DNA of 64,000 bases, from positions 1 through 64,000 of IMG/VR virus record IMGVR_UViG_3300008111_000018, one strand, 5' to 3'. The stretch comes from a virus. The stretch's first letter is position 1, and every line of letters starts with the position of its first letter. The position numbers and the translations under genes are program-made. This document shows, one piece after another, positions 21,566 to 27,369 of this stretch. Below the pieces are notes generated by a model that had not been told where the DNA came from, searched no databases, and saw only the letters and a list, made by a program, of their open reading frames with translations.

Positions 21566-21801
21566 TTTCCCTTCCTAATCCCACAAACAAAATGACTGAA
21601 ATGACTCCTGATTTTAGCACTGTTGTTGAGAACTATGCTCAGATGATTTTGGATGGTATGGATTACAAATCTCTCGAACAGTTTGCACTTGATACTCTCA
21701 TTGATAACCTCACGAAACAGTTTGAAACTGTAGATGAGTTGATTGAAGAAATCCGCGAAATCTATGATGATGAAGTTGCAAACGATCTTGTTGGGCAATA
21801 G
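21562..21801 (+). CDS. Small acidic helical protein
   Basis: A 79-aa protein from 21562 (ATGA overlap), or 69 aa from ATG 21592. The core (MTPDFSTVVENYAQMILDGM, LEQFALDTLIDNL, VDELIEEIREIYDDE) is helical. Function unknown. Confidence 0.6.
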   Translation: MISLPNPTNKMTEMTPDFSTVVENYAQMILDGMDYKSLEQFALDTLIDNLTKQFETVDELIEEIREIYDDEVANDLVGQ

Positions 21802-21804
21802 AAA

Positions 21805-21833
21805 CTGGGCCCCTGAGATTGTCCTTGTAGTAT
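21805..21833 (+). promoter_or_regulatory. 29-bp GGGCCC element, copy 9
   Basis: CTGGGC, 17 bp with CCCTGAGATTGTCC, TAGTAT; preceded by ATAGAAA as in copies 10 and 12. ATG 21849 is 15 nt further, leader A/C-rich. Confidence 0.7.
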
Positions 21834-21848
21834 AAGAGCACAACCACG

Positions 21849-22439
21849 ATGCCAAAACTGACAACGAACGAAGTATTTGCGAAACTGAATGTTACTGACT
21901 TCAGTGCATTTGATAAACCAGGAAAGAACAAAGGTGCTCGTGGGCAACTGTTAGAAATTGCACTGGGAGTTCCTAACTCTTCTGACCTGCAAGATCTGGA
22001 AGATGGGGAAATTAAGACTTTCACAGTTGGAGAGTCGATTGCTGCCACACAGTTGAAGCATTGTCTATCTGAAATCATCGAAGATTCTGTCTCGTTTGAT
22101 GATAGCAAAGTCGGGCAGAAACTAAAGCAAACTCTGTATGTTGGATTCACTCGTGAGAACGATTATATGGGTTCCGCTATTCTGAATGAGGAAACTCATG
22201 CGGAGCACTATCAAGAATTGCGTGAGGATTATGAGTTCATTTGTAACAGCATTCGCACACTTTTCGATGCTGGTAAACAACTAGGAACCATCACTGGACC
22301 TAACGGATTGCTGCAGATTCGCACGAAAGCATCTAAAACCAACGGCCGCTATGTACCTCTGACATTTGCAGGTGTGACGCTTAAGGATAAGGGAATGGCG
22401 TTTTATTTGTGTGGATCTTTTGGTCGCAATCTGTTCTGA
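21849..22439 (+). CDS. MutH/Sau3AI-like GATC endonuclease (putative)
   Basis: A 196-aa protein. Residues 28-36 (KGARGQLLE) match the KGxxGQLLE signature of MutH and Sau3AI, and residues 46-57 (DLQDLEDGEIKT) give the following Asp...Glu-x-Lys catalytic pattern (Glu54, Lys56), with length close to MutH (about 230 aa). These enzymes nick or cut DNA at GATC, usually when it is unmethylated. Alone under element copy 9, in the same region as the Dam methylase (17049), so the pair could mark and destroy DNA by GATC methylation state. No MutS or MutL is visible here. Distinguishing a MutH from a Sau3AI-type enzyme needs a structure-based comparison. Confidence 0.6.
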   Translation: MPKLTTNEVFAKLNVTDFSAFDKPGKNKGARGQLLEIALGVPNSSDLQDLEDGEIKTFTVGESIAATQLKHCLSEIIEDSVSFDDSKVGQKLKQTLYVGFTRENDYMGSAILNEETHAEHYQELREDYEFICNSIRTLFDAGKQLGTITGPNGLLQIRTKASKTNGRYVPLTFAGVTLKDKGMAFYLCGSFGRNLF

Positions 22440-22445
22440 TAGAAA

Positions 22446-22474
22446 CTGGGCCCCTGAGATTGTCCTAGTAGTAT
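22446..22474 (+). promoter_or_regulatory. 29-bp GGGCCC element, copy 10
   Basis: CTGGGC, 17 bp with CCCTGAGATTGTCC, TAGTAT; preceded by ATAGAAA. ATG 22493 is 18 nt beyond. Confidence 0.7.
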
Positions 22475-22492
22475 AAGCACTGAGAAACCACA

Positions 22493-22690
22493 ATGAACTT
22501 CTACAAAGTAACTGAAATTGAGTTTGATTTTGACTACGAAGATCTCACTGAAGAAGAGAAAGATGAGATTGTAAATGATGCAAAGAATTGTCTGTGGGAT
22601 TCACCTGATGGTGAGGATTGTCTTGCAGATGTTATCACAAACAATACAGGATGGTGCATAAAATCACTTCGCTACGACGTAGTAAATTGA
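22493..22690 (+). CDS. Small acidic hypothetical protein
   Basis: A 65-aa protein with about 20 Asp/Glu (EIEFDFDYEDLTEEEKDEIV). Begins a four-gene overlapping run. Function unknown. Confidence 0.6.
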   Translation: MNFYKVTEIEFDFDYEDLTEEEKDEIVNDAKNCLWDSPDGEDCLADVITNNTGWCIKSLRYDVVN

Positions 22691-22797
22691 AGACAATTCT
22701 GTTAATCTTCATCGTTGCGAGTATTTTATCACCTGGAGTTCGCAACACTACTGCAAGCGCATTGCACACTGTAGCAGACATTATTTCGCCACAATGA
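22687..22797 (+). CDS. Mini membrane protein (TTG start)
   Basis: A 36-aa protein from TTG 22687, overlapping the previous stop (TTGA). A hydrophobic helix (TILLIFIVASILSPGVRN) looks like a signal anchor. An ATG at 22651 in the same frame would add 12 basic residues. Function unknown. Confidence 0.5.
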   Translation: MKTILLIFIVASILSPGVRNTTASALHTVADIISPQ

Positions 22798-22943
22798 TTG
22801 AACTTCTGATTGCATCAACCATTATCGGAGCGACTGAAATTGCACCGAATGTTTTACAAGTTCAGTATCTTACCCCAAACAATTCTATCGTCACTATTCT
22901 TGAAAATGTTGAAATCAAAGGAGGAGAAATTGACCATGATTGA
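22794..22943 (+). CDS. Small hypothetical protein
   Basis: A 49-aa protein (MIELLIASTIIGATEIAPNV, then strand-rich). Coupled by ATGA upstream and an 8-nt overlap downstream. Function unknown. Confidence 0.5.
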   Translation: MIELLIASTIIGATEIAPNVLQVQYLTPNNSIVTILENVEIKGGEIDHD

Positions 22944-23061
22944 GACTGAATATCATACAATTCCTGAAAACATTTACGAGGAAATCAAAGACGAAGCAAT
23001 CGAACTTGGCATCAGTATTGATTACTATTTGATGGAGTTTTGTCATATATCTGAAGAATAA
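22936..23061 (+). CDS. Small acidic helical protein
   Basis: A 41-aa protein (ETEYHTIPENIYEEIKDEAI) preceded by AAAGGAGGAG, one of the strongest ribosome sites in the window, which supports the start at 22936. Function unknown. Confidence 0.55.
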   Translation: MIETEYHTIPENIYEEIKDEAIELGISIDYYLMEFCHISEE

Positions 23062-23079
23062 ATCAAAAGTTGATAAAAA

Positions 23080-23108
23080 CTGGGCCCCTGAGATTGTCCC
23101 TATAGTAT
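23080..23108 (+). promoter_or_regulatory. 29-bp GGGCCC element, copy 11
   Basis: CTGGGC, 17 bp with CCCTGAGATTGTCC, TAGTAT. ATG 23107 overlaps; an in-frame ATG follows at 23128, the distance seen in copies with a free leader. Confidence 0.7.
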
Positions 23109-23307
23109 GAACACCAACGCTTTCCAAATGTCTAAAGTTTATGCTGTAATTGGTGGCATTGATTATGAAGGTGAAGACTTCAAATCTCTCCGCTTGTTTG
23201 ATTGCTTCTCCGCTGCAGATGCTTACCTGAAGCAGTTAGAATCTGAGTTCGATTATGTACTTCTCGAAACCCGTGAGGTATGTCTGGAGTCTGCAATCGC
23301 TGCCTGA
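23107..23307 (+). CDS. Small hypothetical protein
   Basis: A 66-aa protein, or 59 aa from ATG 23128, which I think more likely because the first ATG lies within the -10-like hexamer. The body is MSKVYAVIGGIDYEGEDFKS then a helix. Function unknown. Confidence 0.6.
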   Translation: MNTNAFQMSKVYAVIGGIDYEGEDFKSLRLFDCFSAADAYLKQLESEFDYVLLETREVCLESAIAA

Positions 23308-23313
23308 TAGAAA

Positions 23314-23342
23314 CTGGGCCCCTGAGATTGTCCCTGTAGTAT
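23314..23342 (+). promoter_or_regulatory. 29-bp GGGCCC element, copy 12
   Basis: CTGGGC, 17 bp with CCCTGAGATTGTCC, TAGTAT; preceded by GATAGAAA. ATG 23362 is 19 nt beyond, with an A/C-rich leader. Confidence 0.7.
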
Positions 23343-23361
23343 AACCACTGAACTTCCAACC

Positions 23362-23679
23362 ATGCGTAAGATTGAACTCCAAATGAACAAAGCAATCTGT
23401 GATTGCAAAGACTGGAAAAATGACAACACTGAGGTAACTTATTCGCCCGAACGTGATGCTTCATATGTTATGCTTCATGGCAATCATATCGCAACGATTG
23501 GTGATACCTTCCTTGAACTTTACACCTGTGGGTATAAGACTGTTACCACCAAATCACGTCTCAATGCTATTCTGAAAGTTCACGGAAATGATGCCCGTAT
23601 CTTTCAACGTGACTTTGAATGGTTTGTGATTGATAATGGCAACACAGTTCCTTTCACTGAAGGTATGGTGCTTAACTAA
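23362..23679 (+). CDS. Conserved phage hypothetical protein
   Basis: A 105-aa protein (IELQMNKAICDCKDWKNDNT, then ASYVMLHGNHIATIGDTFLE, and KSRLNAILKVHG). The strand-helix layout recurs in cyanophage early proteins; function unknown. The stop overlaps the next start (TAATG). Confidence 0.65.
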   Translation: MRKIELQMNKAICDCKDWKNDNTEVTYSPERDASYVMLHGNHIATIGDTFLELYTCGYKTVTTKSRLNAILKVHGNDARIFQRDFEWFVIDNGNTVPFTEGMVLN

Positions 23680-23852
23680 TGACTGAAGCACAAAAGATTG
23701 AAGCACTGACTGATCTTCTAGAAAGCGTTATTCATCGTCTTAATATGAAACAATATGAGATTGAAGATGCAAACGAATCTCATCAATGTGAGGTAGAAGC
23801 AGACAACTATTACCAAAAGATGATCTCCATTCTTCACACTTCAAACGACTGA
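23679..23852 (+). CDS. Small coiled-coil protein
   Basis: A 57-aa helical protein (MTEAQKIEALTDLLESVIHR) coupled to the previous gene by one base. Function unknown. Confidence 0.55.
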   Translation: MTEAQKIEALTDLLESVIHRLNMKQYEIEDANESHQCEVEADNYYQKMISILHTSND

Positions 23853-23863
23853 CCTAACAAATA

Positions 23864-23892
23864 CTGGGCCCCTGAGATTGTCCTAGTAGTAT
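23864..23892 (+). promoter_or_regulatory. 29-bp GGGCCC element, copy 13
   Basis: CTGGGC, 17 bp with CCCTGAGATTGTCC, TAGTAT. ATG 23891 overlaps, and an in-frame ATG follows at 23906. Confidence 0.7.
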
Positions 23893-24163
23893 GAGCACTT
23901 CCCAAATGTCTTTCCCTTATCTCCACATCGACAATAGCACTCTTGCTAATCACACTTCGATCTTTTTTAAGGTCAGTGCTGATACTCAAGATTCCTGGAT
24001 TAACAACATTTTCCATAACTCACGATATGGAATCTTCTGTCTTGCTGATGGCAAACTGGAACTGATTTCAAAAGGTTTGAATACAACCAAGTTCCGCAAG
24101 TGTAAGTGCAATGATGAGCCAACTGCACTGCAAAAGATTCAACAATGGATGGATAAGTTCTGA
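23891..24163 (+). CDS. Hypothetical protein
   Basis: A 90-aa protein, or 85 aa from ATG 23906. The beta-rich body (YLHIDNSTLANHTSIFFKVS, RYGIFCLADGKLELISKG) ends in a basic helix. The stop overlaps the next start (TGATG). Function unknown. Confidence 0.6.
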   Translation: MSTSQMSFPYLHIDNSTLANHTSIFFKVSADTQDSWINNIFHNSRYGIFCLADGKLELISKGLNTTKFRKCKCNDEPTALQKIQQWMDKF

Positions 24164-24297
24164 TGTTCACCATTCGCTACTTTACGCCTTATCAACAACA
24201 ATGGAGAACGCAATCATTCTCTACACTTGATGAAGCACAACGCATGATAGAGTTCTATAAATCGTGTGGTAGTCCTGCTGAATTAGTAACACAATGA
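24163..24297 (+). CDS. Small protein, tandem paralogue 1
   Basis: A 44-aa protein (MFTIRYFTPYQQQWRTQSFS then DEAQRMIEFYKSCG). It aligns along its length with the next gene: I-R-(Y/W)-F-x-P-Y-x-Q-x-W, F-S-T, EA-x-RM-(I/V), FY. A short sensor-like strand-helix fold; function unknown. Overlaps both neighbours. Confidence 0.6.
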   Translation: MFTIRYFTPYQQQWRTQSFSTLDEAQRMIEFYKSCGSPAELVTQ

Positions 24298-24431
24298 GAA
24301 CAACGATTCGCTGGTTTTGTCCTTACTCTCAAGGATGGAAGTTTCAAGGTTTCAGTACCTACAATGAAGCAGAAAGAATGGTTGATTTCTATACACGAGC
24401 AGGAACGATTGCAACCATTATGACATACTGA
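24294..24431 (+). CDS. Small protein, tandem paralogue 2
   Basis: A 45-aa protein (MRTTIRWFCPYSQGWKFQGF then STYNEAERMVDFYTRAG), homologous to the preceding 44-aa protein. Duplication within a coupled pair suggests the two products pair or diverged recently. Function unknown. Confidence 0.6.
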   Translation: MRTTIRWFCPYSQGWKFQGFSTYNEAERMVDFYTRAGTIATIMTY

Positions 24432-24462
24432 TTCACTCCAGTTCATTATACTTTTTTCCAAA

Positions 24463-24699
24463 ATGTTACTCTCCAAAGCATCATTCAACGATCAACAAGT
24501 TCTCCCCTTCATTGTAAAGAAAGAGAAGGAAAGAAGTGAGGATGGTAGTTACTCACTGCACCTATTCTCCCGAATTGTTATGACGAAGGAAGGCAAGAAG
24601 TATAGGTATTTGCCTCTACGATTTGAAGGTGAAGAAGCACGATTCCGCAAACGTAGCGATGCAGAGGATTATGCTCGTTACCGATTAGCACTTGATTGA
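24463..24699 (+). CDS. Basic small hypothetical protein
   Basis: A 78-aa protein, Lys/Arg/Glu-rich (LPFIVKKEKERSEDGSYSLH, then RKRSDAEDYARYRLALD). It ends the operon before a strong terminator. TATACT lies about 13 nt upstream with no clear -35. Function unknown. Confidence 0.6.
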   Translation: MLLSKASFNDQQVLPFIVKKEKERSEDGSYSLHLFSRIVMTKEGKKYRYLPLRFEGEEARFRKRSDAEDYARYRLALD

Positions 24700-24709
24700 A
24701 TACACATAG

Positions 24710-24735
24710 AGAGGGGATCTAACCCCTCTTTTTTA
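24710..24735 (+). terminator. Strong rho-independent terminator
   Basis: AGAGGGG (24710-24716), 6-nt loop, CCCCTCT (24723-24729), followed by six T. Ends the region carrying copies 4-13 of the element. Confidence 0.9.
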
Positions 24736-24821
24736 ATGCCTAAAAACGTGATTTAGTGTCAAAAATGTATTAAAACGTTTAATAAAGCCTTTTTTAAATA
24801 TAGCTGAGTTTTCAACAGCCT

Positions 24822-24848
24822 TGTGGAAAAGCTTGTGGAATCTGTGGA
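24822..24848 (+). repeat. Three TGTGGAA iterations
   Basis: TGTGGAA occurs at 24822, 24834 and 24843 (TGTGGAAAA, TGTGGAATC, TGTGGAATA). The last is one base from TGTGGATAA, the complement of the DnaA-box TTATCCACA. Confidence 0.55.
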
Positions 24849-24855
24849 ATAAAGC

Positions 24856-24906
24856 CCTTTTAAATCCTTCTAGACCCCGTAACTTATGCCTTTTAAATCC
24901 TTCTAG
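24856..24906 (+). repeat. 18-bp direct repeat pair
   Basis: CCTTTTAAATCCTTCTAG occurs exactly at 24856-24873 and 24889-24906, 33 bp apart, in the non-coding segment. Confidence 0.85.
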
Positions 24907-25029
24907 GTCTTGTGATCTTTGCGTGCAAGCTATCACACACTCTCCAAAATGTCAAGCACCCCGACGTTTCCAAATCCCCACAATCACCCTCATAAAATAT
25001 CAACACCCCTCATAAATACACCCAAGGTC

Positions 25030-25058
25030 TTGACACATTGCCCCCAGCATCTTATAGT
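25030..25058 (+). promoter_or_regulatory. Near-consensus early promoter TTGACA-N17-TATAGT
   Basis: TTGACA at 25030-25035, 17-bp spacer, TATAGT at 25053-25058; 29 nt upstream of ATG 25088, which has a GGAG ribosome site. The best sigma70-type promoter of the window and probably an immediate-early one. Confidence 0.85.
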
Positions 25059-25087
25059 AGCCACAGTAACACTCACGGAGCACACTT

Positions 25088-25261
25088 ATGTCGGTTGCGT
25101 ATCGCCAAGCCCAGAAGCAGCGTTATAGGGTCACTCTAGAGCTTGAGGTCTTCGAAGACTTCGACCCGCATCAACTTGACTGGGATAAAGTATTCAAATT
25201 GGAACCAGCTGAGCGTGTGTCAGCTTATGTGGAAGACCTCAGCCGTCCTGATAAGTGGTAA
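25088..25261 (+). CDS. Conserved early cyanophage protein
   Basis: A 57-aa protein (MSVAYRQAQKQRYRVTLELE, then VFEDFDPHQLDWDKVFKLEP). The pattern resembles a short early protein shared by T4-like cyanophages. It is expressed from the strongest promoter seen here, fitting a host-takeover role; the target is unknown. Confidence 0.7.
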   Translation: MSVAYRQAQKQRYRVTLELEVFEDFDPHQLDWDKVFKLEPAERVSAYVEDLSRPDKW

Positions 25262-25285
25262 CTCATACCGACTGAGTGAGTATTA

Positions 25286-25314
25286 TTGGGCCCCTGAGAT
25301 TGTCCCCATAGTGT
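25286..25314 (+). promoter_or_regulatory. 29-bp GGGCCC element, copy 14
   Basis: TTGGGC, 17 bp with CCCTGAGATTGTCC, TAGTGT. ATG 25333 is 18 nt beyond. This is the last copy in the window. Confidence 0.65.
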
Positions 25315-25332
25315 AAGGACAACCACTCACAG

Positions 25333-25590
25333 ATGACTACCACTTATCAACGCAACATTCTCTCCACTGAGTATAATGGTTGGGAGAATTATGAGACCTG
25401 GAATGTTGCTCTCTGGATTAACAATGATGAGGGTTTGTATCACCTTGCGATGGAAGCAGGTAACTATGAAGACTTCGTAGATGCACTAGAGGCGTGTTCT
25501 TTCAACTCACTAAAGACGCCTGATGGAGTATCATTCAAGGACCCGAAAGTTAACGTGATTCAGATTAACTCTGACGTGTTTGATTTCTAG
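25333..25590 (+). CDS. DUF7249-like small phage protein
   Basis: An 85-aa protein with the hallmark GWENYETWNVALWINNDEG and an acidic C-terminal half. The NYETWNVALW motif is typical of a small phage family (DUF7249 by my recollection) with no known activity. Controlled by element copy 14. Confidence 0.65.
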   Translation: MTTTYQRNILSTEYNGWENYETWNVALWINNDEGLYHLAMEAGNYEDFVDALEACSFNSLKTPDGVSFKDPKVNVIQINSDVFDF

Positions 25591-25722
25591 TCTTAAGTAA
25601 CACTCACTCCTGTCGCATGAGTATAAACTAGGCACGTTCCAGGAAGTAGCACAACTGCTACAATGAGAGGACTAGGGACACTCTCACCCAACACACAGTT
25701 CACAACACTTTTCTTCTTTATT

Positions 25723-25893
25723 ATGTCCAAGCAAGTTCTTCTTTCTCTGCTGGCACAAGGTAACACTGGCAGCGAGATTCTGTCCATTCTGGATGCACTC
25801 ACTGCTGATAATGTGAGTGGTTTTGATTATATCGAGTCGCCGCAACTTGAGTCTGCTCTGGGTATTCCTACTCTGGAGGAAATCGCGTTCTGA
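25723..25893 (+). CDS. Small conserved phage protein
   Basis: A 56-aa protein (MSKQVLLSLLAQGNTGSEIL, then SILDALTADNVSGFD). The start at 25723 fits; the longer frame from 25663 has an unlikely leader. A TACAAT lies about 58 nt upstream in the 130-nt gap. Pattern familiar from cyanophages; function unknown. Confidence 0.65.
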   Translation: MSKQVLLSLLAQGNTGSEILSILDALTADNVSGFDYIESPQLESALGIPTLEEIAF

Positions 25894-25907
25894 TATAGTC
25901 TAACTGT

Positions 25908-25935
25908 GTGCCCCTTGGTTGACACTGAGGGGCAC
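25908..25935 (+). terminator. Hairpin after the early gene block
   Basis: GTGCCCCT (25908-25915) pairs with AGGGGCAC (25928-25935), 12-nt loop. No T-run follows, so it may be a transcript 3'-end stabiliser more than a terminator. The GC-rich 160 nt after it show nothing I can identify. Confidence 0.5.
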
Positions 25936-26096
25936 TTATGTTATGCTTGGTGATGACAGTGGTTCGGCAGTGTTTTGCGCCGTTCGTTTATATCGTCGCG
26001 GCGGCGTTGCGGTTATAAAAAACCCAAACTACCCTAACCTACAGAGGTGACAAATCGACCGAGCTATATCAATCTCTTAAAAATTTTCCGGAAGGT

Positions 26097-26243
26097 ATGA
26101 GAAGACAAAAAACCCCCTATTGGAATTTTTGGAAGGTTGTCTTTGAGGGGTGGTTAATACGGTATCCGGGGAAGGTATTCCGAATCATTGGAGTGCCCCT
26201 TGGAGTACTGATAGTAATGATATATAATGCGATGGTTAAATAA
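26097..26243 (+). CDS. Small membrane protein
   Basis: A 48-aa protein (MRRQKTPYWNFWKVVFEGWL, then RYPGKVFRIIGVPLGVLIVM). It has a basic-aromatic amphipathic N-terminus and a hydrophobic C-terminal helix, with a GGAAGG ribosome site. Inner-membrane localisation likely; function unknown. Confidence 0.6.
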   Translation: MRRQKTPYWNFWKVVFEGWLIRYPGKVFRIIGVPLGVLIVMIYNAMVK

Positions 26244-26263
26244 AAATTCCGGAAAATTTTTTT

Positions 26264-26464
26264 ATGAGAAAAGAAGAGAAGGTATATCACATATATGCAA
26301 AGGACAGGTGCATCTATCACAGTTTATCAGAGGAAAAATTTTCTGAGACCTGGGAGATGTTGCACAGAATGGTTGAGTTTCTTGATATGAATATTTGTAG
26401 GGAAGATTTGCAGTATGAAGAGCTAGTTCTGAGCAAAGAAGTTGTATTGAATTCTTCGCATTAG
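26264..26464 (+). CDS. Conserved phage hypothetical protein
   Basis: A 66-aa protein (MRKEEKVYHIYAKDRCIYHS, then TWEMLHRMVEFLDM, ending NSSH). The YHIYAKD...CIYHSLSEEKF pattern is one I associate with T4-like cyanophages. Function unknown. Confidence 0.7.
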   Translation: MRKEEKVYHIYAKDRCIYHSLSEEKFSETWEMLHRMVEFLDMNICREDLQYEELVLSKEVVLNSSH

Positions 26465-26469
26465 GTAAA

Positions 26470-26498
26470 TTGACAAAAGCATATATAGACTGTTAAAA
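26470..26498 (+). promoter_or_regulatory. Promoter TTGACA-N17-TTAAAA
   Basis: TTGACA at 26470-26475 with TTAAAA(T) at 26493-26499, 17 bp apart, 25 nt upstream of ATG 26524. The -10 is imperfect; the -35 is consensus. Confidence 0.65.
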
Positions 26499-26523
26499 TT
26501 GATGTTGAAGGTTATTTTAACTT

Positions 26524-26613
26524 ATGGCAAAAGGATTCACTGTTAAAGCTACTGCACCTAAACCCAAAGAACAAGAATGGGATTATGATGCAATTTGTAC
26601 AACTTTGCTTTGA
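26524..26613 (+). pseudogene. 5' fragment of the glycosyltransferase-like gene
   Basis: ATG 26524 sits correctly behind a promoter and reads MAKGFTVKATAPKPKEQEWD, then stops at 26613. The GT-like body continues in a different frame from FVQLCFDLVQNG. In related proteins, as I recall them, an N-terminus of this kind leads into the same body through about 20-25 further residues. A deletion with frameshift is therefore likely. Confidence 0.5.
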
Positions 26614-27214
26614 TTTAGTACAAAATGGAATGAGTATTCAAATTTCTCAAGATTACTCATCAATGGTAAACTTTGCACGTTGTAAGGTACTTGGAGCAAA
26701 TGTTCTAAGGGGACCAAAGCAAATTCCTTGGGATGGAAAACTACAATATGATTATCAACTATGGATTGATAGTGATATTGTTTTTACAACTGAAAAATTC
26801 TGGCAACTCTGTGATGTTGCTCTTCCTGCTGAAGGAGAAGAGCGTGAAATTGTCGCTGGTTGGTATGCAACTGAAGATGGTCACACAACTTCTGTCGCAC
26901 ACTGGTTAGAGGAAGATGATTTCCGTAAGAATGGTGGAGTGATGAATCATGAAACTGTAGAATCTATCAGCAAGCGTCGTAAGCCATTCACTGTTGATTA
27001 TACAGGTTTTGGATGGGTTATGATTAAGAATGGTGTCTTTGAAAATCTAGAATATCCTTGGTTTGCACCTAAGATGCAAGTCTTTGAATCTGGAGCAGTT
27101 CAAGATATGTGTGGAGAAGATGTTTCATTCTGTCTTGATGCAAAGGAAGAGGGATTTGAAATCTGGTGCGATCCTCGTATTAGAGTTGGACACGAAAAAA
27201 CTCGCGTAATCTAA
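26585..27214 (+). CDS. Glycosyltransferase-like protein (5' end damaged)
   Basis: A 209-aa GT-A-like protein. It has a typical LWIDSDIVFTTEKF (the DxD-type motif that binds the nucleotide-sugar and metal), ARCKVLGANVLRGP upstream, and a conserved end MCGEDVSFCLDAKEEGFEIW, followed by RVGHEKT, with a His likely in metal binding. Cyanophages carry such a protein ahead of the late genes. The first 10-25 residues of the fold appear missing, and the original start at 26524 is in another frame, so activity is doubtful unless the start at 26585 is used. The stop overlaps the next start (TAATG). Confidence 0.65.
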   Translation: MMQFVQLCFDLVQNGMSIQISQDYSSMVNFARCKVLGANVLRGPKQIPWDGKLQYDYQLWIDSDIVFTTEKFWQLCDVALPAEGEEREIVAGWYATEDGHTTSVAHWLEEDDFRKNGGVMNHETVESISKRRKPFTVDYTGFGWVMIKNGVFENLEYPWFAPKMQVFESGAVQDMCGEDVSFCLDAKEEGFEIWCDPRIRVGHEKTRVI

Positions 27215-27369
27215 TGAAATACAACGTACTTTACAAAGGACGTAAAATTTATACAGACCTCAGTGCAGAAGAATGTACTGAGGTTATTCAAGACTTATCT
27301 GAGCGTTTTTACTCGGATGAAGATGTTGATCCTAATTTAATTGAACTGGAGGAAATTAACGATGGCTAA
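27214..27369 (+). CDS. Small conserved phage protein
   Basis: A 51-aa protein (MKYNVLYKGRKIYTDLSAEE, then CTEVIQDLSERFYSDEDVDP). A strand-strand-helix fold with an acidic end, overlapping both neighbours. It looks like a short protein conserved next to this glycosyltransferase in cyanophages; function unknown. Confidence 0.65.
   Translation: MKYNVLYKGRKIYTDLSAEECTEVIQDLSERFYSDEDVDPNLIELEEINDG

Larger units (their letters stand above)
24736..25029. other. Non-coding repeat-rich segment, possible origin or control region
   Basis: About 290 bp with no credible gene. It contains three TGTGGAA iterations (24822-24848) resembling parts of DnaA boxes, two 18-bp direct repeats, and a CATAAATA at 25011-25018. 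It is flanked by a strong terminator and a near-consensus early promoter. Replication origin, packaging-related site or early control region are all possible; none is shown. Confidence 0.4.

Noticed and set aside
20785-23127. Similar short minus-strand peptides containing TISGAQF, TISRAQ or QGQSQGP
   Set aside because: They are translations of the reverse complement of the repeated GGGCCC element, not a gene family.
25011-25018. CATAAATA as a late promoter
   Set aside because: It matches the octamer but lies upstream of the early TTGACA promoter, about 70 nt from the next start, further than the other late sites; probably chance in AT-rich DNA.
25936-26096. GC-rich gap checked for a tRNA or other RNA gene
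   Set aside because: I could not form a cloverleaf or find a T-loop in the right place; nothing supportable is there.
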